From Anomaloglossus baeobatrachus (taxonomy: Eukaryota > Chordata > Amphibia > Anura > Aromobatidae), in the NCBI RefSeq assembly GCF_048569485.1, contig NC_134359.1:32147996-32211995 (forward strand): a stretch of 64,000 nt of DNA, in the 5' to 3' direction. Numbering within the stretch: the stretch's first letter is position 1; each line of letters starts with the position of its first letter. A program made the translations under genes and the position numbers. Shown one piece after another: positions 1 to 9,150 of the stretch. The notes beneath the pieces were generated by a model. It was not told the DNA's origin. It made no database searches and saw nothing but the letters and a program-made list of their open reading frames with translations.

Positions 1-94
1 AAAGAATTAGTGGCCGTTTCTTTCCTAAAGATTTCTGTAGAGATGTCACCATTACTTTGAATGTTAATCTTGATGTCAAGAAAAGCAATGCTTC
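1..94 (-). mobile_element. Penelope-like element, RT C-terminal part
   Basis: The minus-strand translation contains AFLDIKI and IFRKETATNS, which match the end of Penelope-like (PLE) reverse transcriptases just after the YIDD block. It is the downstream part of the element seen again at 2972-3410 and is separated from it by the LTR element at 95-2971. It runs off the left edge of the window. Old and broken. Confidence 0.8.
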
Positions 95-1185
95 TGTAAC
101 GCCCCTGTAAACGGGTCGTTACAGGGTATTAAATGTTACCCCATTTTTCCCGGGCAGGAGGAAGAAGGGTCCCCACAACAGACACTAACATCACACTGGC
201 AGGAAGGAGTTAACAGCATTTGCAGCATGAAGTTTGTTCTGAGTCCATGACTCATCCTGTCTCATTAATGAGCAGGTGGCTGGACACAGGCAGGTCCCCA
301 TGACAACCAAGGGGAGGGGGGCCTGAAGGAGTGAGTTTAGTGCAGAGCACACAGAAGTTTAGGCAGAACGTCAGGGGCTGCAAGGGAGAGCAGACGTGCA
401 GAGAACCGCTCCTGTTGAGGAGATGCCACGAGACCAGGGCTGATAACACCTAGAGGAGGGGAATGGACCTGAGGACTGGGGTTCCCTGGAGCAAGTTGTA
501 CCCGGTGGCGGTTGTGTTAGGTCTGCTATCGGGGATGAGAGAGACAGAGAGGCGGCGAGTTCCCAAGATGCTCTATGCCACGGGGACGGCACTAACGCAC
601 CGAAAGGGAGAGAGCCCCAGAACACCTCACCGGACACCCCTTCCTCCTACCTGCCCGGGACCAACCAAAGGCTACAGGCGGCGAGGACCAGCACCCGGGT
701 GCGATGTGAAACGGACTGTAAATAAAGAACCACTGGAACCGCACACCGTGACTGCTGTGAGTAATGCCGCCGCCCTGTGCCCCCAGTGTCTCTGAGGACT
801 GTTGCCCTGGGTCTCATTAACCTCCCGGGGCTCCCCCGCTCCACCCGTGAGGAGCGATTCCATCCGGCTGCCCGTAACTCCTGCCCCAGAGAGAGACCGT
901 GCAGCGGTGGCTTAACACCTGGCCGCAAACCACGGGTGGCGCTGCAAGCAACCCCCGTCCCCGTCCTGTACCGTTTCCTGGGGAAGAGTGATGGCAAGCC
1001 CCCCCCAGGGACCCCGTTACCCTACTTCCGTCCCCCCTTGTAATACCGGACTGACGGTCGGACTTTCCTTTTATTGAAACCCGCCGGGGGTCACGGAAGC
1101 CGGGTCGGGCCACTCACAGCCTGACCCCGAATACCACCGGCCCGGTGACCGTGCGAGCCCTGCAAGCCCCGGCGTGGGCGTTTCA
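95..1185 (+). repeat. 5' LTR of the short LTR element
   Basis: 1091 bp. It contains a possible polyadenylation signal AATAAA near 720. It opens with an inverted repeat, TGTAACG then CGTTACA, that can fold into a terminal hairpin. Confidence 0.85.
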
Positions 1186-1879
1186 ACTTGGCGCTGCGAG
1201 CAGGGTCCCGACAAGACCCGGTAACACCGGGTGACGCGTGCCTTGTGTATACCATCTGCAATATTGGATTGTCTCACGTTTATTTTGGTGCCCGCGGCTG
1301 CGGGTATGCGACAAATGGACTTGGACTGTACAATGGCGTCGATTGAGAATGGGATGGGCGCCATGCGTACCAACAAGGACTGGACTGGCCCGCCCTTCGT
1401 GGGTGGGGCTGCAGCGGGGCGCGAAAATCCATGGCCGCCCCTTTGTTGGACACTTGCCAGGAGCCAGGAACCCTGCCTCCCCAGGCCCAGGAGAAGATGG
1501 GGAGATGATACAAACTGCCCGGTTTCGAGCTTTGGCGAGTGGTGGCCGGAGGGGTGAGCCCGGCACCGCAGCCCATACCGGGATTTGGACTACCGAGTTT
1601 TCCCCCTAAACCTGGGTACCTGGAGGGCCCTGGAGCGTCATAAGGAGGCCTGTTCGAGAAAGTTTAAATGTTTTTTTTTTTTATGCAAATGTTTCTTTTT
1701 CCATGCTTTTCTTCTCTTTCTTCTTCTTTTTCTTCCTGCCTCTTCCTATCCTTTATTGGGTCCCGGTAAAAGGGACGTGTTAATTTGTTTATCTATGAAA
1801 AGTTTTTTGTTTTTTTTTGTTTTTTGTGGTGTTGTTTGTTGTCACAACCCCGGAGTGTTGCGTTTTTGGTCTGGAGGAA
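1186..1879 (+). other. Interior of the short LTR element, non-coding
   Basis: The sequence opens with the primer-site-like stretch and ends with a T-rich run and a short purine tract. No reading frame resembles gag, protease, reverse transcriptase or integrase; the open frames here are short. Confidence 0.7.
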
Positions 1880-2971
1880 TGTAACGCCCCTGTAAACGGG
1901 TCGTTACAGGGTATTAAATGTTACCCCATTTTTCCCGGGCAGGAGGAAGAAGGGTCCCCACAACACACACTAACATCACACTGGCAGGAAGGAGTTAACA
2001 GCATTTGCAGCATGAAGTTTGTTCTGAGTCCATGACTCATCCTGTCTCATTAATGAGCAGGTGGCTGGACACAGGCAGGTCCCCATGACAACCAAGGGGA
2101 GGGGGGCCTGAAGGAGTGAGTTTAGTGCAGAGCACACAGAAGTTTAGGCAGAACGTCAGGGGCTGCAAGGGAGAGCAGACGTCCAGAGAACCGCTCCTGT
2201 TGAGGAGATGCCACGAGACCAGGGCTGATAACACCTAGAGGAGGGGAATGGAGCTGAGGACTGGGGTTCCCTGGAGCAAGTTGTACCCGGTGGCAGTTGT
2301 GTTAGGTCCGCTACCGGGGAGGAGAGAGACAGAGGGGCGGCGAGTTCCCAAGATGCTCTATGCCACGGGGACGGCACTAACGCACCGAAAGGGAGAGACC
2401 CCCAGAACACCTCACCGGACACCCCTTCCTCCTACCTGCCCGGGACCGACCAAAGGCTACAGGCGGCGAGGACCAGCACCCGGGTGCGATGTGAAACGGA
2501 CTGTAAATAAAGAACCACTGGAACCGCACACCGTGACTGCTATGAGTAATGCCGCCGCCCTGTGCCCCCGGTGTCCCTGCGGACTGTTGCCCTGGGTCTC
2601 ATTAACCTCCCGGGGCTCCCCCGCTCCACCCGTGGGGAGCGATTCCATCCGGCTGCCCGTAACACCTGCCCCGGAGAGAGACCGCGCAGCGGTGGTTTAA
2701 CACCTGGCCGCAAACCACGGGTGGCGCTGCAAGCAACCCCCGTCCCCGTCCCGTACCATTTCCTGGGGAAGAGTGATGGCAAGCCCCCCCCCAGGGACCC
2801 CGTTACCCTCCTTCCGTCCCCCCTTGTAATACCGGACTGACGGTCGGACTTTCCTTTTATTGAAACCCGCCGGGGGTCACGGAAGCCGGGTCGGGCCACT
2901 CACAGCCTGACCCCGAATACCACCGGCCCGGTGACCGTGCGAGCCCTGCAAGCCCCGGCGTGGGCGTTTCA
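1880..2971 (+). repeat. 3' LTR of the short LTR element
   Basis: 1092 bp, matching 95-1185 along its whole length with about two dozen differences. It ends GTTTCA, after which the Penelope-like RT frame resumes. Confidence 0.85.
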
Positions 2972-3410
2972 CTTGTACCATACTTGTACGATAGTTTAAC
3001 ATTGATGTTGTTGTTGTTGTTGTTCAATTTTGCCATTAGACTGTCCAATTCCTGAATAGAACCCTTCCATACAAAGAGTACATCATCAATATACCTCATC
3101 CATTGCTGTGCTTTTTCAATTCCAGGTATGGGATCACTGATGAAGATCTCACACGCCCAAGCGACAAGAAATAGATTCGCGTAAGATGAGGTGCATGACG
3201 CCCCCATTGCAGTTCCCTGTGTCTGGAGGTAAATTTGTTTATGAAAACAAAAACAGTTATTGTTAGAATAAATCTCAACAATGTCAATAATAGATCAGCC
3301 ATTTTGGTATCATTATTACTGTTACAGAGAAACCAGGAAGTAGTTTTCAGTCCATCCTCATGTTTGATTGTCGTATATAAAGCTTCAACGTCTGCCGTTA
3401 CTAGAATCAT
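2972..3410 (-). mobile_element. Penelope-like element, RT core
   Basis: The minus strand encodes LVTADVEALYTTI, an RT motif of Penelope/Neptune-type elements, then SSYANLFLVAWACEIF and RYIDDVLFVWKG, which carry the catalytic YIDD. This domain copies RNA into DNA; PLEs normally pair it with a GIY-YIG nuclease, which is not visible here. The frame is interrupted at both sides by later insertions and is decayed. Its parts at 1-94, 2972-3410 and 3805-3978 are collinear. Confidence 0.85.
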
Positions 3411-3804
3411 AAGGAGATAGATGAAGGAAATTGGGTGTCATGCCGCGCTTATCACCATTCAAGACTTAGGATTGCTAAGTACAGGATTATCCTTGTCATT
3501 TCTATTGTCCTGAAGAAGGGGCTGTGATCTCCGAAACGCGTTGACCTGTACTTAGTGATCCTAATAAAGGCATGAAATAATTTATCCGGTCTTGAATGGT
3601 GATAAGTGCGGAGTGACACCCGGTTTCCTTCATCTATATCCTTCTGACTACTTTGGAGCTGTAGCTGTTTCACCGTGACACCACGTGAATATTGGAGTTG
3701 TGACTGGCACAACCCCTATAGGTGAGTTTTTCCTAATTTTATTTAATTGTTTTTTTATCTGGTAAGACCCTATTGCGCTACTTGTCCACAGCTTCTACAT
3801 TCCT
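3411..3804 (+). mobile_element. Foldback retroposon with hammerhead-like motif
   Basis: A 394-bp insertion in the Penelope RT frame, bounded by a perfect 14-bp target duplication GTTACTAGAATCAT (3397-3410 and 3805-3818). About 50-bp inverted arms (3414-3464 and 3589-3640) enclose a hammerhead-like core at 3510-3536. Hammerhead motifs are known from the pseudo-LTRs of Penelope-like elements, so this is probably a non-autonomous PLE derivative. No protein is encoded. Confidence 0.75.
3510..3536 (+). ncRNA. Hammerhead-ribozyme-like core
   Basis: CTGAAGA fits the CUGANGA box; it is followed by a short GGGG/CTCC-type stem and then GAAA, continuing into CGCGTTG. This is the order of the hammerhead catalytic core. 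An extra unpaired A precedes the stem, so self-cleavage is uncertain. Confidence 0.45.
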
Positions 3805-3978
3805 GTTACTAGAATCATATCATCTGTTAGGGTGAGATGGTCTAACTTTTGTAACGCTGTAGTGGTGTCCCTAATATATGAAGGTAAAGTAAGTACTAAC
3901 AGTTTTAAATAATGATCGATGGGTTGGCAAATGACTTTCTTGAGGCCATCACAATCTGCTGGCAAATCCAAGAAGTCT
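3805..3978 (-). mobile_element. Penelope-like element, RT N-terminal part
   Basis: The minus-strand translation has LPSYIRDTTTALQKL and DDMILVT, collinear with the RT core at 2972-3410. LPSYIRDTT is typical of the region before RT motif 3 in PLEs. The right edge gives way to a LINE near 3979. Confidence 0.7.
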
Positions 3979-4142
3979 TGAAAACAAAATGAATGAATTG
4001 GAAACTCTAATGTCAACAACGGATTATGATGTAGTGGACATTACGGAAATCTGGCTGGATGAGAGCCATGACGGGATGACAAATGTAGAGTGTTATACTA
4101 CATTCACGAAACACAGGAAAGACAAAAAAGGTGAAGGAGTGT
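3979..4142 (+). mobile_element. CR1/L2-type LINE fragment, endonuclease start
   Basis: The plus-strand frame reads KMNELETLMSTTDYDVV then ITEIWLDESHD, the start of an apurinic-like endonuclease domain of CR1/L2-clade LINEs, which nicks target DNA. It is interrupted by the solo LTR at 4143-5462 and resumes in frame beyond it. No LINE sequence upstream is recognisable. Confidence 0.8.
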
Positions 4143-5462
4143 TGTGATGGTGGGATATGGTGTACTGTGTATCATGTTGTGTAGGTTCGTATCTTACTTT
4201 GGTTCACTGTCCATTATTTGTATTGCTTGTGTGTACATTGTATTGTCTGTAGGTAATCACCCCCTGGAGTGTTTCTGTCCCTAAAGGCCCCGTCACACTA
4301 AGCAACATCGCTAGCAACATCGCTGCTAACGAACAACTTTTGTGACGTTGCTAGCGATGTTGCTGTGTGTGACATCCAGCAACAACCTGGCCCCTGCTGT
4401 GAGGTCGTTGGTTGTTGCTGAATGTCCTGGGCCATTTTTTAGTTGTTGCTGTCCCGCTGTGAAGCACAGATCGCTGTGTGTGACAGCGAGACAGCAACAA
4501 CTAAATGTGCATGCAGCAGGAGCCAGCTTCTGCGCAGGTAACCACAGTAAACATCGGGTAACCAAGAAGCCCTGTCCTTGGTTACCCGTTGGCTTATTTA
4601 CCTTTGTTACCAGCCTCCGCCGCTCTCACTGTCAGTGCCGGCTCCTGCTCTGTGCACATGTAGCTGCAGGTCACATCGGGTTAATTAACCCGATGTGTGC
4701 TGTAGCTAGGAGAGCAGGGAGCCAGCGCTAAGCATTGTGCGCTGCTCCCTGCTCTGTGCACATTTAGCTGCAGCACACATCGAGTAATTAACCCAATGTG
4801 TGCTGTAACTAGGAGAGCAGGGAGCCAGCGCTCAGTGTGCGCTGCTCCCTGCTCTCTGCACGTGTAGCTGCGTGCGCTGGTAACCAAGGTAAATATCGGG
4901 TTGGTTACCCGATATTTACCTTAGTTACCAAGCGCAGCATCTTCCACGCGGCGCTGGGGGCTGGTCACTGGTTGCTGGTGAGCTCACCAGCAACTCGTGT
5001 AGCGACGCTCCAGCGATCCCTGCCAGGTCAGGTTGCTGGTGGGATCGCTGGAGCGTCGCAGTGTGACATCTCACCAGCAACCTCCTAGCAACTTACCAGC
5101 GATCCCTATCGTTGTTGGGATCGCTGGTAAGTTGTTTAGTGTGACTGGACCTTAAGTCTGGAGGAAGGGGGCCTGGGATCCACCTAAACTCTCTGCTTAC
5201 CTGGGGGATTTGTCATTCAAGGTGAGACTTACAAGAGAGAAGAAGCAGGATTGAACCTCTGAGGGAAAAGCTGCGGCTCCTCAGAGAGACCTGGACATTT
5301 ATCCCATTACTGGACTATATTCATGTTTCTTTACCATTTTTACCCTCTGTATGGTGGATTATGTTATGGACCATTTGATTTGCTTGGAATAAATGCTCTT
5401 TGGATTGTACATCCATCTCTCGCTCTGTTGATTGTGTGATATGGAAGAAGGACCCCGTCACA
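4143..5462 (+). mobile_element. Solo LTR (about 449 bp) holding a MITE
   Basis: Begins TGTGATGG and ends CCGTCACA. The flanks AGTGT and GGTGT are a 5-bp target duplication with one mismatch, set inside the LINE endonuclease frame. An AATAAA lies about 75 bp before the end, as expected for the R/U5 part of an LTR. Removing the MITE at 4285-5152 leaves roughly 449 bp. No internal retroviral genes are present. Confidence 0.7.
4285..5152. mobile_element. Harbinger-like MITE
   Basis: 868 bp with inverted ends AGGCCCCGTCACACTA and AGGTCCAGTCACACTA (reverse of the right end), flanked by TAA on both sides. A 3-bp TWA duplication is typical of PIF/Harbinger transposons. The interior is built of palindromic segments around GCTGGTGA and CCCGATGT. 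No transposase. Confidence 0.7.
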
Positions 5463-6118
5463 GGTGTGTATATTTATCAAATATAACTTAAGACCTGTGC
5501 TCAATGATGGCATTGGGGGGAGCTGCAACAATGTAGAGTCAGTATGCGTACATGTACATGGGGAGAGGAATAATGGAAAGCTACTAATTGGTGTTTGCTA
5601 TAAGCCCCCTAAAATACCTGAGCAGGTAGAGGGTGAAATGCTGCAACAAATTGAAAAGGCAGCTAAAAGCTGTAAATTCTTATCTACAATTCAAGACAAT
5701 TTCCTCTCAGCTAGTAGATGAACCGACGAGGGGAGATAATTTGCTAGATCTGGTCCTGTCAAATTCACTAGATTCAGATCTACAGGTCCGGGAGCACTTG
5801 GGCACCAGCGATCATAATATGGTAAGCTTCAAAGTAATATTCAATAGAACATTTCAAAGGGGGAATGCTAAAACCTGGAATTTTAGAAAAGCTGATGTCA
5901 ACAAATTAAGGGAAAAGCTTAATTGTGTTGATTGGGCCAATGTTATGGTAAGTGGTTATACCGAACAGAAATGGGGTAAGTTTAAGGATATACTGCTAGA
6001 GTCCTGTAAAAAACATATACCTTCTGGTAATAAAATGTCCAGGAATAAAAACAAACCACTTTGGATAAATAAGACAGAACAAAGTATAATAAAACAAAAA
6101 CAAAGGTTGACGTCTCGG
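5463..6118 (+). mobile_element. CR1/L2-type LINE fragment, endonuclease remainder
   Basis: Continues the LINE of 3979-4142. The frames contain CIFIKYNLRPVLNDGIG, LLIGVCYKPP, DLVLSNS and LGTSDHNMVSF; the SDHN block is the catalytic end of the endonuclease. After that comes the linker KPLWINKTEQSIIKQKQRL that precedes RT in this clade. A frame change lies near 5690, and the element is cut off before RT. Confidence 0.8.
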
Positions 6119-6661
6119 ATTTGCCGGTAGCATGTATTGCAGTGCAGGGAGCCAGTGAGTCTGTGCACCACAATACATTGCACCTGAATGTGTGTCCCTC
6201 TTCCTACATGGGCCCAGTTGATCGTTTTGCATCTACTCCTTATGTGTGAGTATAGGGAGATACATGTCAGTCAAAGGAATGGGGTCAGGGTTAAAGCAGC
6301 CGGGGACCAGCCTTGGTTTTTGAATATCTGTTTTCTGTGAAACGTCACACTATGTGTCTCTGCTGACTAGTCTTAGCCAGTCCACAGATCTTTACTCTGA
6401 TCCTTTTGACACACAGGTCTCCCATATTCACCCGAATAACGGTCAGTCTAGGGGAGTAGGAGAAGCCAAACGGGTGCCTGGCTGGGAATAGTCAGCTGAG
6501 ACTTATAGTCCCTGGCCAGCTTTTCAAAGAATATTTTCCTTGAAACCCTGCAGTATTTTACAGCAAAAATGAAGCCAGAGGCGGATTCATGAATCAAATG
6601 ACAGGTTCTCTTAAATCTGTTACTCTTTCCTGCCAGTAGACGTCAGACAGAAGGTCTAGGA
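6119..6661. other. No gene or repeat recognised
   Basis: Single-copy-looking sequence without coding signals. The last 8 bases are the target duplication of the next element. Confidence 0.5.
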
Positions 6662-6847
6662 CATGGGTCCCCAATTCCAGTCCTCAAGGGCCGCCAACAG
6701 TGCATGTTTTCAGGGTTTCATTAGTATTGCACATGTGATAATTTAATCACCTGCACAGTTGATGATTCCAACACCCATGCAATGCTAAGGATAAACTGAA
6801 AACATGCACTGTTGGCGGCCCTCGAGGACTGGAGTTGGGGAACCTTG
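6662..6847. mobile_element. hAT-type MITE, 186 bp
   Basis: Inverted ends CATGGGTCCCCAATTCCAGT and the reverse of ACTGGAGTTGGGGAACCTTG pair over about 45 bases. The element is flanked by a perfect 8-bp duplication GTCTAGGA (6654-6661 and 6848-6855), the length made by hAT transposases. Non-coding. Confidence 0.85.
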
Positions 6848-7075
6848 GTCTAGGACATAGAAGGAGAACGTGTTTAGCCCAATTGACAGTGTCTGCATCA
6901 TAGCTAGCTATTAGTGGGGGTGAGTACCACTTATTATACATGATGCAATGCACCATAGCTATAGGGAGAGAATGAAGCTGAAACTACAGCCTGTACTGTT
7001 GGTGCAGATATCAGCATTACCAGGCACTCCAATATGGTGCACATTGTGTCCACCAATGTACTGTTGGTGTAGAGC

Positions 7076-7165
7076 AGGGTCGGGAATGTTTTTGGCTGAG
7101 AGAGCCATGAACGCCACATATTTTAAAATGTAATTCCATGAGAGCCATACTCACCAGGGGGGAGC
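7076..7165. mobile_element. hAT-like 5' end fragment
   Basis: Starts CAGGGTCGGGAATG and continues into a stretch containing AGAGAGCCATGAACGCCACA. The CAGGG start suits a hAT terminus. No matching right end or duplication was found. Confidence 0.4.
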
Positions 7166-7970
7166 AGTGGTGATGGAACGGCTCAGAAGGTCCCAGGAGG
7201 TCAGGTGGACGATGCTGCGGACACGGAAGAGGGGGTGTCACAACTCAGGAAAGTCAGTGTGTGGAGGGTCGTCGATACTGTTGCGGGCTCGTGGGTTGTC
7301 ACGGCACCAGGCACCATTGTTCTACCGGCGTACTGCTTTGAATCTCCTGCAGTTGACGAGATCGTGCATGCGCAGATTGACGTGATGGACTTCAAGAAAA
7401 TGGCTGCGGAGTCCTATCTGCGCACATGCTGTCTGTACGGCCATTTTTTTGAAGTCCATCTCGTTGATCTGTGCACGCACCGTGGCCATTTTCTTTATGC
7501 CGATCTTGTCAACTGCGGGAGATTCAAAGCAACACACTGGCAGCTGTGATTAGCTGGCGTACTATGCGACCTGGCCATTAAAGATGCCGATCATGAGTTG
7601 TTTCGCCATTTTGCTGTGCGTAGCATATGGATAGGACACTACTCGAGTGAGGAAGAGTGTTAGGTCATAGTGGTGGTACTCTTAAAAAAGGCTCAATGTA
7701 GAGACTGTTCACCAGACTTTTGTAGGGTTAATTTAAAAAAAAGGTGTTGCCACTGTGCACCAGGCTTTATGGGGTTAGATGTTTTTTTAAAGAGTGTGTG
7801 GGTGTATTCTTAAAAAAAAAGTTTTGTTTAGCCACTGTACAGGAGGCTCTGTGGGGTTAATCTTAAAAAAAGGTCTGTGGCCACTGCACCAAACTCTATG
7901 TGCCTACATTTAGAAAAGGGTCTGTGGTGGTACTCCGCATTCAGGCAGTGTAATAATCTACCGGGCAGTC
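7166..7970. repeat. Palindrome and degenerate tandem repeats
   Basis: TGCTTTGAATCTCCTGCAGT near 7339 is inverted near 7508-7531, giving a palindrome of about 200 bp that repeats GACTTCAAGAAAATGGC. From about 7670 to 7930 loosely repeated units of 70-80 bp carry a run of A followed by GCCACTG and CACCAGGCT. No gene. Confidence 0.5.
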
Positions 7971-7984
7971 TGTCTTTGTATACA

Positions 7985-8674
7985 TGTAGGAAAGAACTCC
8001 GGCACTCTTAGTAACCCCAATAAGAGACTTAAGCAGTAGTGATGACCTTACCACGTGTTTAGGCCGATCAGTTCATCATTACGGTATGAAAACAGATGTA
8101 AAAATCAGCTGCCAATAGGACCATTCAATAGCATATATTCAGAATATCGTCCTATAAATTGGATATCTTAAATGAGGTTGGATTGGACAATACTGAACAA
8201 AAGAGGAAAGCCCTCACGATTATGTTACAAAGTGGACATATGTGTGTGGGGAACCGCTCCGTGGACTTCACTGTCATACCGTAATGATGAACTGATCGGC
8301 CTAAACACGTGGTAAGGTCATTTCCCCGTGAAACTATTAAGACGTCAGATAGAAATATTTAAAAAAACCCTTATTCAAAGAACGCTTTTTCATTATAACA
8401 GGTCTGTTCTGAATCAGTGGATCCATAAAGGAGGATCTTACAAAGGAAGATCATAATTTTACCCTGCATCTCCATAGATAAGTCCTTTCTGAGGAAGACC
8501 GAATTAGGTCGAAAACGTTTATTTATGGACTTTTTCTCTGAATAAAAAATTCTATTTGAACATCACTACTGCTTAAGTCTCTTATTGGGGTTACTAAGAG
8601 TGCCGGAGTTCTTTCCTACATATATATATTTTTCTCCAGAGCACCTAATTGGTGAAGCAGGGTCCTAACCTACT
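7985..8674 (+). mobile_element. Second foldback retroposon with hammerhead-like motif
   Basis: A 690-bp insertion with a perfect 14-bp target duplication TGTCTTTGTATACA (7971-7984 and 8675-8688). It has two nested inverted repeats: 59 bp perfect (7986-8044 with 8561-8619) and 47 bp perfect (8043-8089 with 8274-8320). The two arms are adjacent on the left but separated on the right, where a hammerhead-like core lies between them at 8489-8514. The arrangement suggests a complete unit at right and an inverted, shortened copy at left, as in Penelope-type pseudo-LTRs. Non-coding. Confidence 0.75.
8489..8514 (+). ncRNA. Hammerhead-ribozyme-like core
   Basis: CTGAGGA fits CUGANGA; then an unpaired A, a stem GACC/GGTC closing GAATTA, then GAAA. 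The order and spacing are those of a hammerhead core and parallel the motif at 3510-3536, in an otherwise different sequence. Confidence 0.45.
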
Positions 8675-8688
8675 TGTCTTTGTATACA

Positions 8689-9150
8689 GGCCATGTAATA
8701 TTCTGCATTTTTTAGGGTGCAAATAATGAGGAGAGCATCAAATAGGGGACCTGGCAGTGGTGCTGCTGGTAGTGGAGCTGCTTCAGGGCAAAGACATGGT
8801 AGATCTATGCCTGCTCCACACCTAAATGAAATACCCTCCTCTAGTACTCTCAGGCCATAAGACATTCTGCATTATTTCATAAGCTCGAGTATCGCTGGAC
8901 AAATGGTGAGGCCAAAACATGTTGAGGCGGTTTTAGATTGGATGGCTGAGAGAGCCTCCAGTTACTTCGAATTGTCTTCTACCCGGTCCCCTGCTTAAAG
9001 TACAGAGTTGCCACCTCAGGACCATGGACATCATTCCTCCACCCTCACCCCCTTGCAAATCAGCCAAACAGTGTGAGCTCCAAGTCATGCAGCAGTCACT
9101 TCTGCTTTTTAATTACTCCACTGGCTGGGGTTCCGTGGCCCTTCCAATTT
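8689..9150 (+). repeat. Unrecognised module, copy 1
   Basis: Opens with GGCCATGTAATATTCTGC, also found near 12920. The plus frame shows short blocks such as SGAAS and NEIPSSS that recur in copy 2 (12900-13215), and later VEAVLDWMAERASS. The frame is broken by stops. It looks like the remnant of an element-encoded protein that I cannot name. Confidence 0.4.

Larger units (their letters stand above)
95..2971 (+). mobile_element. Short non-coding LTR retrotransposon
   Basis: Two direct repeats of about 1091 bp flank a 694-bp interior with no recognisable gag or pol. Both repeats start TGTAACGCCCC and end GTTTCA, so they have TG..CA ends. A primer-site-like TTGGCGCTGCGAGCAGGGTC follows the left LTR, and a purine run CTGGAGGAA precedes the right one, which gives plus orientation. 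It sits inside a Penelope-like RT frame; the flanks CTTC and CTTG are an imperfect 4-bp target duplication. The LTRs differ at roughly 2% of sites by eye, so it is fairly young. It resembles TRIM/LARD-type non-autonomous elements that depend on a partner for proteins. Confidence 0.85.
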
